From the NCBI RefSeq assembly GCF_002814095.1, contig NZ_CP021913.1, positions 1,364,001-1,428,000 on the forward strand: DNA of 64,000 bases, in the 5' to 3' direction. The stretch is from Sagittula sp. P11 (GTDB lineage: Bacteria > Pseudomonadota > Alphaproteobacteria > Rhodobacterales > Rhodobacteraceae). The notes beneath the pieces were generated by a model. It was not told the origin of the DNA and did no database searches. It saw only the letters and a program-made list of their open reading frames with translations. Each line of letters begins with the position of its first letter. Within the stretch, counting starts at the first letter, position 1. Of this stretch, positions 27,601 to 35,123 are shown in pieces. Made by a program: the position numbers and the translations under genes.

Positions 27601-29220
27601 CTGGCTGAAGTTCTGGCGGAAGTAATGCGACAGCGGGCGGTACTTCTTCGACAGCACGGCCGAGGGCGTGTCGTCGCCCATCGACGCGATCATCTCCTTG
27701 GCGTCTTCCGCCATCGGCGCCAGCACCTGCTCCAGCTCCTCGATGGAGTAGCCGGCCGCGATCTGCCGGCGGCGCAGCTCGGCGCCCTCGAAGATCGGCT
27801 TCTCGGTGATGGCGTTCAGCGCGGCGTCAAGCTCGGTGATCTTGCCGACCCACTCGCCGAACGGCTGGCTGGCCGCCAGGCGGTCCTTGATCTCCACGTC
27901 GTGGTAGAGCTTGCCGTCCTTCATGTCGACGGCGATCATCTGGCCCGGGCCAAGCGCGCCCTTCTCGCGGACCGTGGCCTCGTCGACCGGCACCATGCCC
28001 GCCTCGGAGCCCGCGATCAGCATGCCGTCGCCGGTCACCACGTAGCGCATCGGCCGCAAACCGTTCCGGTCGAGCCCGCCGCACACCCAGCGCCCGTCGG
28101 TCATCGCCAGCGCCGCCGGACCGTCCCACGGCTCCATCACGGAGTTGCAGTAGGAATACATGTCGCGCCAGGATTCCGGCAGCTCGATGGCCTGCTTCGA
28201 CCAGGATTCCGGCACCAGCATGGTCTTCGCCATCGGCGCGTTCCGCCCGGCGCGCACCAGCACCTCGAACACCGAATCCAGCGCCGCCGAGTCCGACGAC
28301 CCGGTTGCGATGATCGGCTTGATGTCCTCCGCGAGGTCGCCGAACGCCGAAGACGCCATGCGGATCTCGTGGCTCTTCATCCAGTTGACGTTGCCCTTCA
28401 GCGTGTTGATCTCGCCGTTGTGCGCCAGCATGCGGAACGGCTGCGCCAGCCACCACTGCGGGAAGGTGTTGGTCGAATAGCGCTGGTGATAGATCGCGAA
28501 CGCGCTCTCGAACCGCTCGTCCTGCAGGTCCGGGTAGAACTCGCTGACCTGTTCCGCCAGCATCATGCCCTTGTAGATGATCGACCGGCAGGACAGCGAC
28601 GCGATGTAAAGGCCGCCCGACCCGGCGATCCCCGCCGCCGCCGCCGCCTTCTCGATCCGCCGCCGGATCACGTAAAGCTCGCGCTCGAACTGCTCCTCGT
28701 CCACGCCCTTCGCGTTCGAGATCAGGATCTGCTCGATCTCGGGCCGCGTCGCGTTGGCCTTCTCGCCGAGGCAGGCCACCGACACAGGCACATGACGCCA
28801 GCCGTAGATGTAGTAGCCCATCCGCAGGACCTCGGTCTCCACGATGGTCCGGCAGGCCTCCTGCGCGCCGAAATCCGTGCGCGGCAGGAACACCTGGCCC
28901 ACCGCCAGCAGCTCGTCCTTGCGCGGCGTGTGGCCGGTGCGCTCGACCTGATCGTAGAAGAACGGCACCGGGATCTGCACGTGGATGCCCGCGCCATCGC
29001 CGGTCTTGCCGTCCGCATCCACCGCGCCGCGGTGCCAGATCGCCTTCAGCGCGCCGATGCCCGCCTCCACGACCTTGCGCGACGGCTTGCCGTCAAGGCT
29101 GACCGCAAGACCCACCCCGCACGAGGAATGCTCCTCGCTCTCGTGGTACATGCCGTTCTCCGACATCCACTTGCGCTTGGCTTCCTCGGCCCGGACCCAC
29201 TCTGCATCGTATTTGGTCAT
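24676..29220 (-). CDS. gltB: glutamate synthase, large (alpha) subunit
   Basis: 1514 residues. Makes glutamate from 2-oxoglutarate and glutamine-derived ammonia. The nucleophile is Cys34 in HSSCGVGLAVSLDG, so a 33-residue propeptide should be removed. Domains in order: class II glutaminase, central domain, FMN barrel with the [3Fe-4S] cysteines in CIMVRQCQSNTCPVGVC at about 1131-1147, and the C-terminal GXGXG beta-helix. GGAGGG precedes the ATG. Its partner gltD lies upstream on the same strand but two other genes sit between them. Confidence 0.96.
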   Translation of the reverse strand: MTKYDAEWVRAEEAKRKWMSENGMYHESEEHSSCGVGLAVSLDGKPSRKVVEAGIGALKAIWHRGAVDADGKTGDGAGIHVQIPVPFFYDQVERTGHTPRKDELLAVGQVFLPRTDFGAQEACRTIVETEVLRMGYYIYGWRHVPVSVACLGEKANATRPEIEQILISNAKGVDEEQFERELYVIRRRIEKAAAAAGIAGSGGLYIASLSCRSIIYKGMMLAEQVSEFYPDLQDERFESAFAIYHQRYSTNTFPQWWLAQPFRMLAHNGEINTLKGNVNWMKSHEIRMASSAFGDLAEDIKPIIATGSSDSAALDSVFEVLVRAGRNAPMAKTMLVPESWSKQAIELPESWRDMYSYCNSVMEPWDGPAALAMTDGRWVCGGLDRNGLRPMRYVVTGDGMLIAGSEAGMVPVDEATVREKGALGPGQMIAVDMKDGKLYHDVEIKDRLAASQPFGEWVGKITELDAALNAITEKPIFEGAELRRRQIAAGYSIEELEQVLAPMAEDAKEMIASMGDDTPSAVLSKKYRPLSHYFRQNFSQVTNPPIDSLREFRVMSLKTRFGNLKNVLDESSSQTEILVLDTPFIGNAQFAELQKHFNAPCVTLDCTFTPGPDALRDGLARIRAEAEDAVRSGAGHLILTDERTSEDKVAMPMILATSAVHSHLTRKGLRTFTSINVRSAECIDPHYFAVLIGAGATTVNPYLAEDSLADRIKRGLLDMTLTEAVARYREAIDQGLLKIMSKMGISVISSYRGGLNFEAVGLSRAMCAEYLPGMLSRISGIGVKGIQKKAEEVHRLGFLSGRDVLPIGGIYKARKSGETHAWGAQVMHLMQAACDRASYELWKQYSNAMQANPPIHLRDLLAIKPLGKPIPLEEVESITAIRKRFVTPGMSLGALSPEAHKTLNVAMNRIGAKSDSGEGGEDPAHFVPEPNGDNPSAKIKQVASGRFGVTAEYLNHCEELEIKVAQGAKPGEGGQLPGMKVTDLIARLRHSTKGVTLISPPPHHDIYSIEDLAQLIYDLKQINPRCKVTVKLVASSGVGTIAAGVAKAKADLILISGHNGGTGASPATSIKYAGLPWEMGLSEAHQVLAMNNLRSRVTLRTDGGLRTGRDIVMAAMMGAEEFGIGTAALIAMGCIMVRQCQSNTCPVGVCTQDPALREKFTGNADKVVNLISFYATEVREILAEIGARSLADVIGRADLLTQVSRGAEHLDDLDLNPLLIRVDGSDSIQYNRDKDRNPVPDTLDAEIVRDAARFLKDGEKMQLSYAVMNTHRTVGTRTSSHIVSKFGMRNALQPDHLHVKLTGSAGQSLGAFAAPGLKLEVSGDANDYVGKGLSGGTIVVRPPLVSPLVASENTIIGNTVLYGATDGYLFAAGRAGERFAVRNSGAKVVVEGCGSNGCEYMTGGVAVILGPIGANFGAGMTGGMAYLYDPDDQARDMMNMESLVTCPVTVSAWEDQLKDLIERHLAETRSQRAAEILQHWDLEKAHFVQVCPKEMLNKIPHPLGIEESLAVPAE

Positions 29221-29327
29221 GGCTCACGCCCTCCATTCGTGGCCCCGGAGGGCCGTCTCAGTCCCGCGGGCCGCGCGGCCCGGTTTCCAGATGAGCCTTC
29301 CGGCCCCGTTCCCGGAAAGCGCCGAAG

Positions 29328-29365
29328 CCCCTGCTTCTCTGCTTTCCAAATACTCAACTGTCCCC
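29328..29365 (-). repeat. short dispersed repeat GCTTCTCTGCTTTnCAAATACTCAA
   Basis: CTTCTCTGCTTTCCAAATAC followed by TCAACTGTCCC also occurs, with one internal change, at 34972-35013. Both copies lie between genes, here just above gltB. Confidence 0.6.
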
Positions 29366-29387
29366 ACGCCGCCACGGCGCGCGGACC

Positions 29388-29849
29388 TTAATCCTCCGGG
29401 CCGCCGCCCTCCAGCACGCCGAAGCGTTCCACGCAGTCCTGCCGCGTCAGCAGGCGCCGCCCGTCCCCCGCATAGGCGAAGCTGTCGGGCTTGTGGTCGA
29501 TGTAGATCTCGTTCGTCATCTCGAAGCCGCAGGCGTCGTCGAAGATGCCGATGGGCAGCTCCGTGTTGCCGAACCACCGGCTCTCCTGCGTCACCCGGAA
29601 ATAGAGCCCCGAGCCGCAGCGCCCGCAGAACCCCCGTTCCGCCCAGTCCGACGAGGCGATGACCGAGACCGGCCCCTCCCACGTCACCTTCTCCGTCGGC
29701 ACCGTCACACCGATCAGCGCCGAGCCGGTCCAGCGGCGGCACATCTCGCAGTGGCAGGCGCCCACGTTCACCGGCACCTCGGTGGCGGTAAAGCGCACCG
29801 CCCCGCACATGCAGCCGCCGGTCTGCGGCCCGGACCGCAGCGCGCTCAT
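29388..29849 (-). CDS. GFA-family zinc protein (glutathione-dependent formaldehyde-activating enzyme-like)
   Basis: 153 residues. Zinc-binding cysteines are arranged as in the GFA family: GGCMCGAVRF, ACHCEMCRRWTG and FCGRCGSGLYF. The name comes from a Paracoccus enzyme reported to speed S-hydroxymethylglutathione formation, but most family members have no known role. The start overlaps the stop of the upstream secreted-protein gene by ATGA. The pair is inserted between gltD and gltB. Confidence 0.85.
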   Translation of the reverse strand: MSALRSGPQTGGCMCGAVRFTATEVPVNVGACHCEMCRRWTGSALIGVTVPTEKVTWEGPVSVIASSDWAERGFCGRCGSGLYFRVTQESRWFGNTELPIGIFDDACGFEMTNEIYIDHKPDSFAYAGDGRRLLTRQDCVERFGVLEGGGPED

Positions 29850-30583
29850 CGCACCCGCTCCGCCACAGGTTCCGCAACAGGCTCCAGCGCGCTCATCATC
29901 ACGCCGCAGTCATAGATCGGCTCCAGCGCGCCAAAGCCCGGCTCGCCGGGATAGATGAACTCCTTCGGCGTCCGGTCGAACGAGGATTCCACCCCGTCGA
30001 ACACCGCCTTGCCGCGCCCGGCAAAGAACCGGCGGTGCACGGGAGAGACATACTCCGACCCGGTGTAGGTGCCCATCACGCTGCCGTCGGCATTCAGGAA
30101 GTTGACCTCGAACACGGTGCGGTACAGCGGCTCGCCGTCGATCACCACGTTGCGGTCGACGATCCGGTCCTCGCCGGTGACCCGCTGCACGCTGCCGTCC
30201 GGCGTGCGCTGCTCGAAATCCATGCTGTCGGTGCCGGTCTCCAGAAGCGTGTCCATCGACGCCGGGTCCTTCGCCGGCAGCAGCGTCACCGTGGGTGCAC
30301 CGCCCGGCAGTTGCCGGCTGGTGATCCACTGCGCCTGCGCGTCGATCCGGCTCTGGTAAACCGGACCCTCGTCGGTAAAGACCTCGCGGAATCGGTCGGT
30401 GCCCGCGGCGGCGCAGGTGTAGTGATGCTCCACCCGGCAATCGCGGTGCTGAACGGTCAGGTAGGCGGTGCAGCCCTCGGGCGGTGCAAAGACCGCCGAC
30501 TGCGCGGCCAGCGCCACCGGCAGGCAGCACGACAGGAGGGCCGAAAGCCCCGCCGTCACCATGCGCTGCACCGATTTACGCAT
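29846..30583 (-). CDS. exported protein of unknown function
   Basis: 245 residues with a Sec signal (VTAGLSALLSCCLPVALAA). The mature part starts with a small cysteine-containing segment (EGCTAYLTVQHRDCRVEHHYTC) and has no motif I recognise; it is mostly beta-like and ends in DCGVMMSALEPVAEPVAERVR. The ATG at 30583 has AAAGGG at a good distance; a TTG six bases upstream is the alternative. Coupled by ATGA to the GFA-family gene, so a shared process is likely but unknown. Confidence 0.7.
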   Translation of the reverse strand: MRKSVQRMVTAGLSALLSCCLPVALAAQSAVFAPPEGCTAYLTVQHRDCRVEHHYTCAAAGTDRFREVFTDEGPVYQSRIDAQAQWITSRQLPGGAPTVTLLPAKDPASMDTLLETGTDSMDFEQRTPDGSVQRVTGEDRIVDRNVVIDGEPLYRTVFEVNFLNADGSVMGTYTGSEYVSPVHRRFFAGRGKAVFDGVESSFDRTPKEFIYPGEPGFGALEPIYDCGVMMSALEPVAEPVAERVR

Positions 30584-30672
30584 CCTCAACCCTTTTGCCG
30601 GTTCGGGTCAGCGCTGCGGACCCTTAACACTTGTGAACGTCGCACGCCGCCCCGCGCGGGCGCCGCTTCAGG

Positions 30673-30715
30673 AGGTTAACAACCGGCCGGTTCAGGGGGT
30701 CGAAACGGCCGGAAA
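30673..30715. repeat. dyad repeat AACCGGCCGGTTC...GAAACGGCCGG (copy 1)
   Basis: GGTTAACAACCGGCCGGTTC is followed after a short spacer by GAAACGGCCGG. A second copy with the same order lies at 49068-49112. It is placed about 90 bases above the exported-protein gene and 47 bases after gltD, so it could terminate one or control the other. Confidence 0.5.
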
Positions 30716-30761
30716 GCGCATCCATGGCGGGAACTGCAACGCAATTCCCGCAACTCAAAGG

Positions 30762-32201
30762 TTATTCAGCCGCCACGGCCGTCTTTGCGTCAAGATCCTT
30801 TAACAGCGCCTCGACACAGTCGCGCCCGTCGCGGATCGCCCAGACCACCAGCGAGGCACCGCGCACGATGTCGCCGATCGCGTAGACCCCCGGAAGCGCC
30901 GTGCGGCCGGTGGTGAACTCCGCCTTGACGGTGCCCCAGCGGGTCACGTCGAGGCCCGGCACACCCCAGAGCGTCGGCAGCTCTTCCGGCTCGAAGCCGA
31001 GCGCCTTGATCACCAGGTCCGCCGGTTCGTCGTAGTCCGATCCGTCGATCAGCTCCGGCCGCTGGCGGCCCGAGGCATCCGGCGCGCCAAGGCGCATCTT
31101 CTGCACGCTCACCGCGCTGACGACGTCGCCACCCTTGAAGCCCGCCGGTGCGGTCAGCCATTCGAAGACAACGCCCTCTTCCTCGGCGTTCTGCACCTCG
31201 CGCTGCGACCCGGGCATGTTGGCGCGGTCGCGGCGATAAAGGCATTTCACGCTCTCGGCGCCCTGACGGATCGCGGTGCGGACGCAGTCCATGGCGGTGT
31301 CGCCGCCGCCGATCACCACGACCTTCTTGCCCTTGGCGTTCAGCGTGCCGTCCTCGAACTCCGCCACCGTGTCGCCGAAGTTGGCCGACTTGTTGGAGGC
31401 GGTGAGGTAGTCGATCGCCTTGACGATGCCCTTTGCGCCCGCGCCCGGCCCGCCGAGGTCGCGCGACTTGTAGACGCCGGTGGCGATGATGACCGCATCG
31501 TGTTGTGCGCGGATCTCGTCGAAGGACATGTCGTCGCCGACGTTGCAGTTCATGACGAAGCGCACGCCGCCGTCTTCGAGCTGCTTGACGCGGCGCATGA
31601 CCACGTCCTTCTCCAGCTTGAAGCCGGGGATGCCGTAGGTCAGCAGCCCGCCCGCGCGGTCGTAGCGGTCATAGACCGTGACCTGCACACCGGCGCGGCG
31701 CAGCATGTCCGCCGCGGCAAGGCCGCCGGGACCCGCACCGATGATGCCGACCGACTCCTCGCGCTCCCGCGCGGGCGAGGCGGGCTTCACCCAGCCGTTT
31801 TCCCACGCGGTGTCGAGGATGTACTTCTCCACCGTGCCGATGGTGACGGTGCCGTGGCCCGACTTCTCGATCACGCAGTTGCCTTCGCACAGGCGGTCCT
31901 GCGGGCAGATGCGGCCGCAGATCTCCGGGAAGGTGTTGGTGGACTGCGCCAGTTCGTAGGCTTCCTCCATCCGCCCGGTCGCGGTCAGCCGCAGCCAGTC
32001 GGGGATGTTGTTGTGCAGCGGGCAATGGCTCTGGCAGTAAGGCACGCCGCACTGCGAACACCGCGCCGCCTGCTCCTTCGCACGGGCGTCGGCGAACTCC
32101 GCGTAGATCTCGTTGAAATCCTTGTTGCGGACGTTCGCGTCACGCTTGTCCGGCATCTGGCGCTCGGTGGTGACGAATTTCAGCATCGGCTGCTTGGCCA
32201 T
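30762..32201 (-). CDS. gltD: glutamate synthase, small (beta) subunit
   Basis: 479 residues. Supplies electrons from NADPH to GltB. N-terminal iron-sulfur cysteines are in CSQCGVPYCQSHC (C48, C51, C56, C60) and CGRICPQDRLCEGNC; an FAD motif IGAGPGGLAAADMLRRAG and an NAD(P) motif VVIGGGDTAMDC follow. Length is normal. AGAGG lies before the ATG. The promoter is in the gap shared with uppP. Confidence 0.96.
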   Translation of the reverse strand: MAKQPMLKFVTTERQMPDKRDANVRNKDFNEIYAEFADARAKEQAARCSQCGVPYCQSHCPLHNNIPDWLRLTATGRMEEAYELAQSTNTFPEICGRICPQDRLCEGNCVIEKSGHGTVTIGTVEKYILDTAWENGWVKPASPAREREESVGIIGAGPGGLAAADMLRRAGVQVTVYDRYDRAGGLLTYGIPGFKLEKDVVMRRVKQLEDGGVRFVMNCNVGDDMSFDEIRAQHDAVIIATGVYKSRDLGGPGAGAKGIVKAIDYLTASNKSANFGDTVAEFEDGTLNAKGKKVVVIGGGDTAMDCVRTAIRQGAESVKCLYRRDRANMPGSQREVQNAEEEGVVFEWLTAPAGFKGGDVVSAVSVQKMRLGAPDASGRQRPELIDGSDYDEPADLVIKALGFEPEELPTLWGVPGLDVTRWGTVKAEFTTGRTALPGVYAIGDIVRGASLVVWAIRDGRDCVEALLKDLDAKTAVAAE

Positions 32202-32431
32202 GTGTCGTGAAACCTCTTGCAGGGGTCAACCTCGTATCGCCGCCTCTGTACCGAAGCTTGATACGGAATAAAAGTCATAAGTGCTGACCTAAATGGCGAT
32301 TTTCACACCCCCGAATACCGATATTCGGCCTTCCGGGCCGAAATATGGGTAGCAAACCGGACCTATTTTCACTCTTTTCTCTGAGAAACAGGGGGTTATA
32401 CCGAAGCTGACCGATTTGCCGGAGCCGCTCG
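32202..32431. promoter_or_regulatory. divergent promoter region gltD/uppP with overlapping palindromes
   Basis: The gap is AT-rich for this genome. Around 32313-32330 CCGAATA-CCGA-TATTCGG is a perfect 7-bp inverted repeat, and the right arm overlaps a second imperfect dyad, ATATTCGGCC-TTCC-GGGCCGAAATAT. They lie between two divergent genes and could bind a regulator or form a hairpin on the uppP leader. Confidence 0.45.
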
Positions 32432-33235
32432 ATGCCGCTGACCCAACTCCTGATTCTCGCACTGATCCAAGGTATTACCGAGTTTCTCCCGATTTCCTCC
32501 TCGGGTCACCTGATTCTTCTGCCCAACCTGACCGGAATGCAGGATCAGGGCCTCGCCATCGACGTTGCCGTCCACGTGGGCACCCTGGGGGCCGTGCTGC
32601 TGTATTTCCGGGCAGATGTGAAAGAGGCGGTCTCCGGCCTGCCCCGCCTGCTAACGGGACATATGGACACACCGGGCGCCCGGCTCGCATTCCTGCTGAT
32701 CGTCTCGACCATCCCGGTGATCGTCGCGGGCCTCGTGCTGAAGGTCCTCGGCATCGACGAGATGCTGCGCTCCACCGCCGTGATCGGCTGGACGATGCTG
32801 GTCTTCGGGCTGGTGCTCTGGTGGGCCGACCGCACCGGCAAGGAAGAGAAGACCGACACCGACTGGTCGCTGAAGGACGCGATCATCATGGGGCTCTGGC
32901 AGGCCGTCGCCCTGATCCCCGGCACCTCGCGTTCGGGCATCACGATCACCGCCGCGCGGATGCTGGGCTACACCCGCACCGACGGCGCGAAGCTCGCCAT
33001 GCTGATGTCGATCCCGACGATCCTCGCTTCCGGCGCGCTGCTGAGCCTCGACGTGCTCACCGGCGACGACACGGTGGTGGTGAAGGACGCGCTGATCGGC
33101 GCCGCCTTTGCCTTCCTCGCGGCGCTTCTGGCACTGACCCTGATGATGCGCCTGCTGCGCAGCGTCAGTTTCACGCCCTACGTCATCTACCGGGTGATCC
33201 TCGGCGCGATCCTGCTCTGGATCGCCTACAGCTGA
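32432..33235 (+). CDS. uppP: undecaprenyl-diphosphatase (BacA type)
   Basis: 267-residue integral membrane enzyme that removes one phosphate from undecaprenyl diphosphate to recycle the lipid carrier of peptidoglycan synthesis; extra copies confer bacitracin resistance. The two signature motifs are present: QGITEFLPISSSGHL near the N terminus and LIPGTSRSGITIT in the middle, with about eight hydrophobic segments. Confidence 0.94.
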   Translation: MPLTQLLILALIQGITEFLPISSSGHLILLPNLTGMQDQGLAIDVAVHVGTLGAVLLYFRADVKEAVSGLPRLLTGHMDTPGARLAFLLIVSTIPVIVAGLVLKVLGIDEMLRSTAVIGWTMLVFGLVLWWADRTGKEEKTDTDWSLKDAIIMGLWQAVALIPGTSRSGITITAARMLGYTRTDGAKLAMLMSIPTILASGALLSLDVLTGDDTVVVKDALIGAAFAFLAALLALTLMMRLLRSVSFTPYVIYRVILGAILLWIAYS

Positions 33236-33253
33236 CGGCGGCCGGGCCGGATC

Positions 33254-33724
33254 TCAGGCCCGGTGATACGGCGCCCCGGCCAGGATCGAGGCCGCCCGGT
33301 ACAGCTGCTCCGCCAGCATCACCCGCACCAGCATGTGCGGCCAGACCATCGCACCGAAACTGAGCGAAAAATCCGCCTCGGCGCGCAGGCCGGGGTCGAT
33401 GCCGTCCGCGCCACCGATGACGAAGGCCAGGTCGGAACGGCCGCCGTCGCGCAGGTCCGCCAGCTTTCCGGCGAACTCCGGCGAGGTCATCAGCGCGCCG
33501 CGCTCATCGAGGGTACAGAGCTTCGCGCCGCCGGGCAGCGCCTTGCGCAGCAGCACGGCCTCTGCCGCCATGCCGCCGCCCTTGCGGTCGTCGACCTCGA
33601 CCACGCGCGCAGGGCCAAGGCCAAGCGACCGGCCGCTGCGGTCGAACCGCTTGAGATAATCGTCGATCAGGGCGCGTTCCGGACCGGCCTTCAGCCGGCC
33701 CACCACGCACAGGTGCACTTTCAC
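33254..33724 (-). CDS. rlmH: 23S rRNA (pseudouridine1915-N3)-methyltransferase
   Basis: 156 residues, a SPOUT methyltransferase of normal size. Family segments are FVIGGADGIDPGL and the C-terminal SLSFGAMVWPHMLVRVML followed by EQLYRAASILAGAPYH. It methylates helix 69 of 23S rRNA in the assembled ribosome. The GTG at 33724 has GAAAGG upstream and gives the family N terminus VKVHLCVVG. It lies 19 bases downstream of rsfS, a usual pairing. Confidence 0.94.
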   Translation of the reverse strand: MKVHLCVVGRLKAGPERALIDDYLKRFDRSGRSLGLGPARVVEVDDRKGGGMAAEAVLLRKALPGGAKLCTLDERGALMTSPEFAGKLADLRDGGRSDLAFVIGGADGIDPGLRAEADFSLSFGAMVWPHMLVRVMLAEQLYRAASILAGAPYHRA

Positions 33725-33743
33725 GTCGCGTCCGGACCTTTCA

Positions 33744-34103
33744 TCAGGCCGAAGCGGTCGCGGGCATCCACATCTTCTCGAGCTGGTAGAACTCGCGCAC
33801 TTCGGGGCGGAACACGTGCACGACAACGTCGCCCGCGTCGATCAGCACCCAGTCCCCGATGTCCTTGCCTTCCATCTTGCACTGGACGCCCAGCTCCGAC
33901 TTCAGGGTCTCGGCCAGCTTGTCCGAGAGCGCGGCGACCTGCCGGGTCGACCGGCCGGAGGCAATCACCATCCAGTCACAGACAGAAGACTTCCCGCGCA
34001 GGTCGATCTGCACGACGTCTTCGGCCTTGTTGTCGGAGAGGGTGGAGAGGACCGTGGCGAGGATCTCGCTGCTCGTCGGGTCCGGATGGGTCGGCGCCGT
34101 CAT
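33744..34103 (-). CDS. rsfS: ribosome silencing factor (Iojap/RsfS)
   Basis: 119 residues from the ATG at 34103. Contains the RsfS core (VVQIDLRGKSSVCDWMVIAS, GRSTRQVAALSDKL, IGDWVLIDAGDVVVHVF). It binds uL14 and keeps 50S subunits from joining in starvation. The start choice is uncertain: in-frame starts also exist at 34142 (ATG) and 34187 (GTG), but the strong AAGGAGG lies best for a different, short frame that ends on this ATG (see the 18-codon ORF). Confidence 0.9.
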   Translation of the reverse strand: MTAPTHPDPTSSEILATVLSTLSDNKAEDVVQIDLRGKSSVCDWMVIASGRSTRQVAALSDKLAETLKSELGVQCKMEGKDIGDWVLIDAGDVVVHVFRPEVREFYQLEKMWMPATASA

Positions 34104-34156
34104 CGGCTGACCCCGTTCAGCGGGTGTACCCGCATGTGCCATTGCAGACAGGACAT
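34100..34156 (-). CDS. possible 18-codon ORF coupled to rsfS
   Basis: AAGGAGG is followed after three bases by ATG, opening the frame MSCLQWHMRVHPLNGVSR, whose TGA overlaps the rsfS ATG (ATGA). It uses a frame different from rsfS. It may be a translated leader that feeds ribosomes to rsfS. The alternative is that the ribosome site serves a longer rsfS start and this frame is chance; the spacing of three bases is short. Confidence 0.35.
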   Translation of the reverse strand: MSCLQWHMRVHPLNGVSR

Positions 34157-34449
34157 TGTCCTCCTTCGGATAGCGCGCCTGTGACACGCCCCGGCGCCGG
34201 GCTGCCTCTGAATATAGCAGCGCAAATGTGAATTCTCAATGTCGCGCCGGCGCAGATGGCAAAGCCGCGCCACTCCCGCCACCGCCTGCCCGTTTTCCGG
34301 GCGGGCATCGCATGGCGGAGAGGATTACCTTCCTCAAGCGACTGTATGCTTCGCGCGCCAATACCTTCGACTCGCGAAGTTCCCCGCCAAAGCGGATGCC
34401 GGTCACGGCCCTGCCCGACTCCAAGGGATCTGGCGCATTCAGCCCGATT

Positions 34450-34686
34450 TCACCCGTCGGTCAGACGCCAACTCCTGCTGAGCTTTTCCAGTTTGCCTGC
34501 GTCTTTGAGGCGCTGTGCCTGCCATCGCATATCGTACTGCCACGTGAAGAACAGATCACCTGAACGCCGCAGTTCGGCTTCATGATTCTCCCAGATATGC
34601 TGAGCAATCCGAGTCAGGTGAGCCTCCCCACCAAGCGCTTTTAGAGCTGCTGTGATCCACTCTTGAAGGTCTTGTTTATTTGCCAA
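34450..34686 (-). CDS. small conserved protein with a winged-helix-like pattern
   Basis: 78 residues from a TTG at 34686 with GGGAGGG 7 bases upstream. The sequence (NKQDLQEWITAALKALGG, LTRIAQHIWENHEAELRRSG, FFTWQYDMRWQAQRLKDAG) looks like the short HTH-like proteins that recur in Rhodobacteraceae and resembles the DNA-binding part of HARE/Mrr-type domains. Function unknown. The start lies one base beyond the stop of the upstream membrane protein gene, so the two are translationally coupled. Downstream, 34157-34449 holds no gene I can support. Confidence 0.65.
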   Translation of the reverse strand: MANKQDLQEWITAALKALGGEAHLTRIAQHIWENHEAELRRSGDLFFTWQYDMRWQAQRLKDAGKLEKLSRSWRLTDG

Positions 34687-34687
34687 T

Positions 34688-34969
34688 TCATTGCCCTCCC
34701 AACGCAAGATACCCGACATAGACCAGCCACAGCGCCGCCAGCGCCCAGGCCACGTGCATCACCCGCGTCAGCCGCCGGTGCCGCGCCGTGTAGTCGCGGA
34801 AGGCCTCCTCGTCGGGCGCCTCGTACTCCGGCGCCTCGCCCAGCCGCCGCCTCAGCGCGGTGGGCAGGTCGCGCGCCATGCGCCGGATGCGCGTCCGCCG
34901 CCAGTTCGACGCCGCCATGACGACGAACACGCAGACCATCGCCAGGGACCATACCGGATTGGCCTGCAT
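34688..34969 (-). CDS. small membrane protein of unknown function
   Basis: 93 residues with two hydrophobic segments, PVWSLAMVCVFVVMAASNW near the N terminus and VMHVAWALAALWLVYVGYLAL near the C terminus, separated by an Arg/Glu-rich stretch of about 50 residues that would face the cytoplasm. Codon use is normal for the genome. No family recognised. It ends in TGA one base before the TTG of the HTH-like gene. Confidence 0.6.
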   Translation of the reverse strand: MQANPVWSLAMVCVFVVMAASNWRRTRIRRMARDLPTALRRRLGEAPEYEAPDEEAFRDYTARHRRLTRVMHVAWALAALWLVYVGYLALGGQ

Positions 34970-34971
34970 CA

Positions 34972-35013
34972 GACGCCTCCCGCTTCTCTGCTTTGCAAAT
35001 ACTCAAATCCCGG
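34972..35013 (-). repeat. short dispersed repeat GCTTCTCTGCTTTnCAAATACTCAA (second copy)
   Basis: CTTCTCTGCTTTGCAAATAC plus TCAAATCCC; matches the copy at 29328-29365 over about 25 bases with one change. Confidence 0.6.
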
Positions 35014-35054
35014 CGCGCGGGCCATACGCCACGCCGGATACCCCGCGCACCCGG

Positions 35055-35080
35055 TGTAGGGTGGGGCTCCGCGCCACCCT
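35055..35080. repeat. GTAGGGYGGGG hairpin repeat (copy A)
   Basis: AGGGTGG and CCACCCT pair around GGCTCCGCG. The flanking order (CGCACCCGGT before, GACAG after) is shared with 54121-54146. Confidence 0.5.
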
Positions 35081-35123
35081 GCTCCGACAGCCACACAGCC
35101 CGCCCAACCCATAGTCGCAGACC

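Noticed and set aside
24412-29391. 1659-codon open frame on the plus strand across gltB
   Set aside because: It is the antisense of gltB, whose motifs and terminator are clear; the translation is His/Arg/Leu-rich with no domain.
34236-34424. 62-codon minus-strand frame downstream of the HTH-like gene
   Set aside because: TTG start, no ribosome site and a low-complexity end; the stretch also contains small inverted repeats that fit a transcript end better.
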